From the NCBI GenBank assembly GCA_004123355.1, contig SCHM01000003.1, positions 3,367,058 to 3,431,057 of the forward strand: a stretch of DNA of 64,000 nucleotides. The letters are read 5' to 3'. The translations under genes were made by a program, and so were the position numbers. Positions within the stretch are counted from its first letter, which is position 1. Every line of letters begins with the position of its first letter. The notes below the pieces were generated by a model. That model worked only from the letters and a program-made list of their open reading frames with translations, was not told where the DNA came from and made no database searches. The DNA is from Amphirosellinia nigrospora. Lineage: Eukaryota; Ascomycota; Sordariomycetes; Xylariales; Xylariaceae. Below, piece after piece: positions 62,503 to 64,000 of this stretch.

Positions 62503-64000
62503 ATGGCACCCATACAGCGTCTGGCCAACACCGCCGTCGTGCTTCTTGCCAGCGTCTCACCAGCGCGAGCACTCTTCCAGAACGGCTCTACCTTCACACC
62601 GTGCGATTCACCTGTGTATTGTAATGGCGAACTCCTCAAACAAGTCGAGTTGGCCAGGCCATTTTCCGACTCCAAGACATTTGTGGACCTGTAAGGATGA
62701 CCTCAACCAAATGCGTAGCGAGTGCGGACACAAATGCACAGGCCAACAAACGACCTCTAGATGAAGTTCTGGCAGCTTTCGAAAAGTTGGCCAAGCCTCT
62801 CACCCAACAATACGGAGTTGAATGATTTTCTAACCACGTACTTTGGAGAGGCCGGCTCTGAGCTTGAAGCCGTGCCAGCTGATCAATTGAAGACTGACCC
62901 TGTTTTCCTCGACAAGATCAGCGATTCTGTCATCAAGCAGTTCACTGAAAAAGTGATTGACATTTGGCCTGACTTGACAAGAAAATATGTCGGCGCTGAC
63001 ATGTGTAATGGCTGTGTGAATAGCTACATTCCTGTAAATCGCACCTGTAAGTACAATCAGATGTCATATTCATACTTTGTTCCTGGACAGCTTGTGACCC
63101 TCCGTCGCTATAAGACTTTACTGAGGACAGCATTGCTAATTATTGATTCTGAAGTTGTCGTTGCCGGAGGTCGCTTTCGAGAGCCTTACTATTGGGATTC
63201 TTTCTGGATTGTGGAGGGCTTGCTACGAACAAGGGGTAGCTTTACTGAAATCTCACGGTACGTCGGTCTCGCCGGCCTTTGATCGTGAGACTACCACAAG
63301 AAATGCTGACCAAAGAATAGAAACATAATTGAGAACTTCCTTGATTTCGTTGAGCAATTCGGCTTTGTTCCGAACGGCGCTCGGATTTACTACCTCAACC
63401 GTTCTCAGCCCCCACTCTTAACACAGAGTAAGTGAAACTCAGACTCATTTGCTTTCTATTTAGCCCACTTTGGAGGGCACAGATGCCTCTTTTCTAGTTA
63501 GAATTGGACCTTATAAGCTTACTACGTGTTTACAACACTTCCTGGTTGTGCGCACGCTGACAATGGCTAACCACAAGTGTTGCAGTGGTCAAGACATATG
63601 TTGACTATACAAATGACACGAGCATCTTGGACCGCGCCTTGCCACTCCTAATCAAGGAACATAGCTTCTGGATCAGCAATCGGACTGTTGAAGTGACAGC
63701 AAAAAATGGCTGCACCTATTCTTTGGCCCAGTAAGTCCTAGTCTGAATCTGCGATAATCATTCTGCTTTGGTTGCTAATCTCCCGATTATTACAGCTATG
63801 CAGTGCTAAACACTGAGCCCCGACCCGAATCGTACCGTGAAGATTGGGTGACTGCAAACAATCATTCATACTACTCAACGTCGGGGATCATCTATCCCGA
63901 AACGCATCCTCTCAACGATTCTGAAAGGGCCACGCTATATGCAAACCTCGCCTCAGGAGCCGAAACAGGCTGGGATTATGGCAGCCGCTTAATTGCAAAC
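62503..64000 (+). CDS. Secreted trehalase, glycoside hydrolase family 37 (5' part, cut by window end)
   Basis: Hydrolyses trehalose to two glucoses. Start ATG 62503 with a signal peptide (MAPIQRLANTAVVLLASVSPARA). Exons: 62503-62690, 62742-63046, 63155-63257, 63321-63427, 63586-63730, 63796 onward; introns 51, 108, 63, 158 and 65 nt. Family strings: CDSPVYCNGELLKQV, SKTFVDL, DEVLAAFEKL, and the trehalase signature VVAGGRFREPYYWDSFWIVEGLL, in which the second residue pair differs from the usual PGGRF (AGGRF here). FVPNGARIYYLNRSQPPLL and NDTSILDRALPLLIKEHSFW follow, with several N-glycosylation sequons. Breaks near 62748 and 62820. The second catalytic region lies beyond the window. Secretion points to extracellular acid-type trehalase rather than the regulated neutral enzyme, which has no signal peptide. 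Confidence 0.9.

Overview
This window is nuclear DNA from a filamentous ascomycete (Pezizomycotina, most likely a sordariomycete). The evidence is the gene content (Zn2Cys6 regulator, Chk2/Rad53-type kinase, PTH11-like rhodopsin-domain receptor, fungal-only hypothetical families), dense 45-110 nt introns with GTRNGT donors and YAG acceptors, and compact genes on both strands. I find about 24 protein-coding genes, one short transposon, several low-complexity repeats, and no rRNA, convincing tRNA or CRISPR.

Layout. 0-5 kb: a tiny two-exon Cys-rich protein, an old-yellow-enzyme NADPH dehydrogenase (-), and a BTB/POZ protein. 5.6-9.4 kb: cytochrome c1 and an MBD4-like HhH-GPD DNA glycosylase. 9.8-12.4 kb (-): DAHP synthase and a FAR-17a/AIG1-like membrane protein. 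The latter is divergent from a WD40-cyclophilin (PPWD1/Cyp15) at 12.9-14.8 kb. 15.8-20.4 kb: a Zn2Cys6 transcription factor convergent with an FMN-dependent alpha-hydroxy-acid oxidase. 21.16-21.71 kb: a complete Mutator-like MITE. 22-27.3 kb: GINS subunit Sld5, PP2A methylesterase, and tRNA-dihydrouridine synthase 2 (-). 28.8-42.1 kb: a large fungal-specific protein (DUF8004-like), a Chk2/Rad53 checkpoint kinase with an FHA-kinase-FHA layout, and a proline-rich protein with a C4 zinc-binding motif. 42.1-44.4 kb: gene-poor, possibly retroelement debris. 44.5-64 kb: rhodopsin-domain receptor, STT3 oligosaccharyltransferase (-), ATP synthase subunit e (-), dynein intermediate chain, nucleoporin Nup159/Nup214 (-), proteasome beta2, and the 5' part of a secreted GH37 trehalase cut by the window end.

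The most important overall observation is that almost every long gene, including ones that are normally essential, is interrupted by single-base frameshifts. Most look like one base lost from a short homopolymer (CCC to CC and similar). That is the signature of unpolished sequence and not of decay, so CDS spans below are given across the breaks and the break positions are listed. RIP (C-to-T) would not make indels. The genes are mostly housekeeping and do not form one pathway or an obvious biosynthetic cluster. The clearest self-contained new element is the 533-bp MITE with perfect 51-bp inverted repeats and a 9-bp target duplication. A 6-nt microexon in the Zn2Cys6 gene and the 53-aa Cys-rich gene are the sort of features automated annotation would miss.
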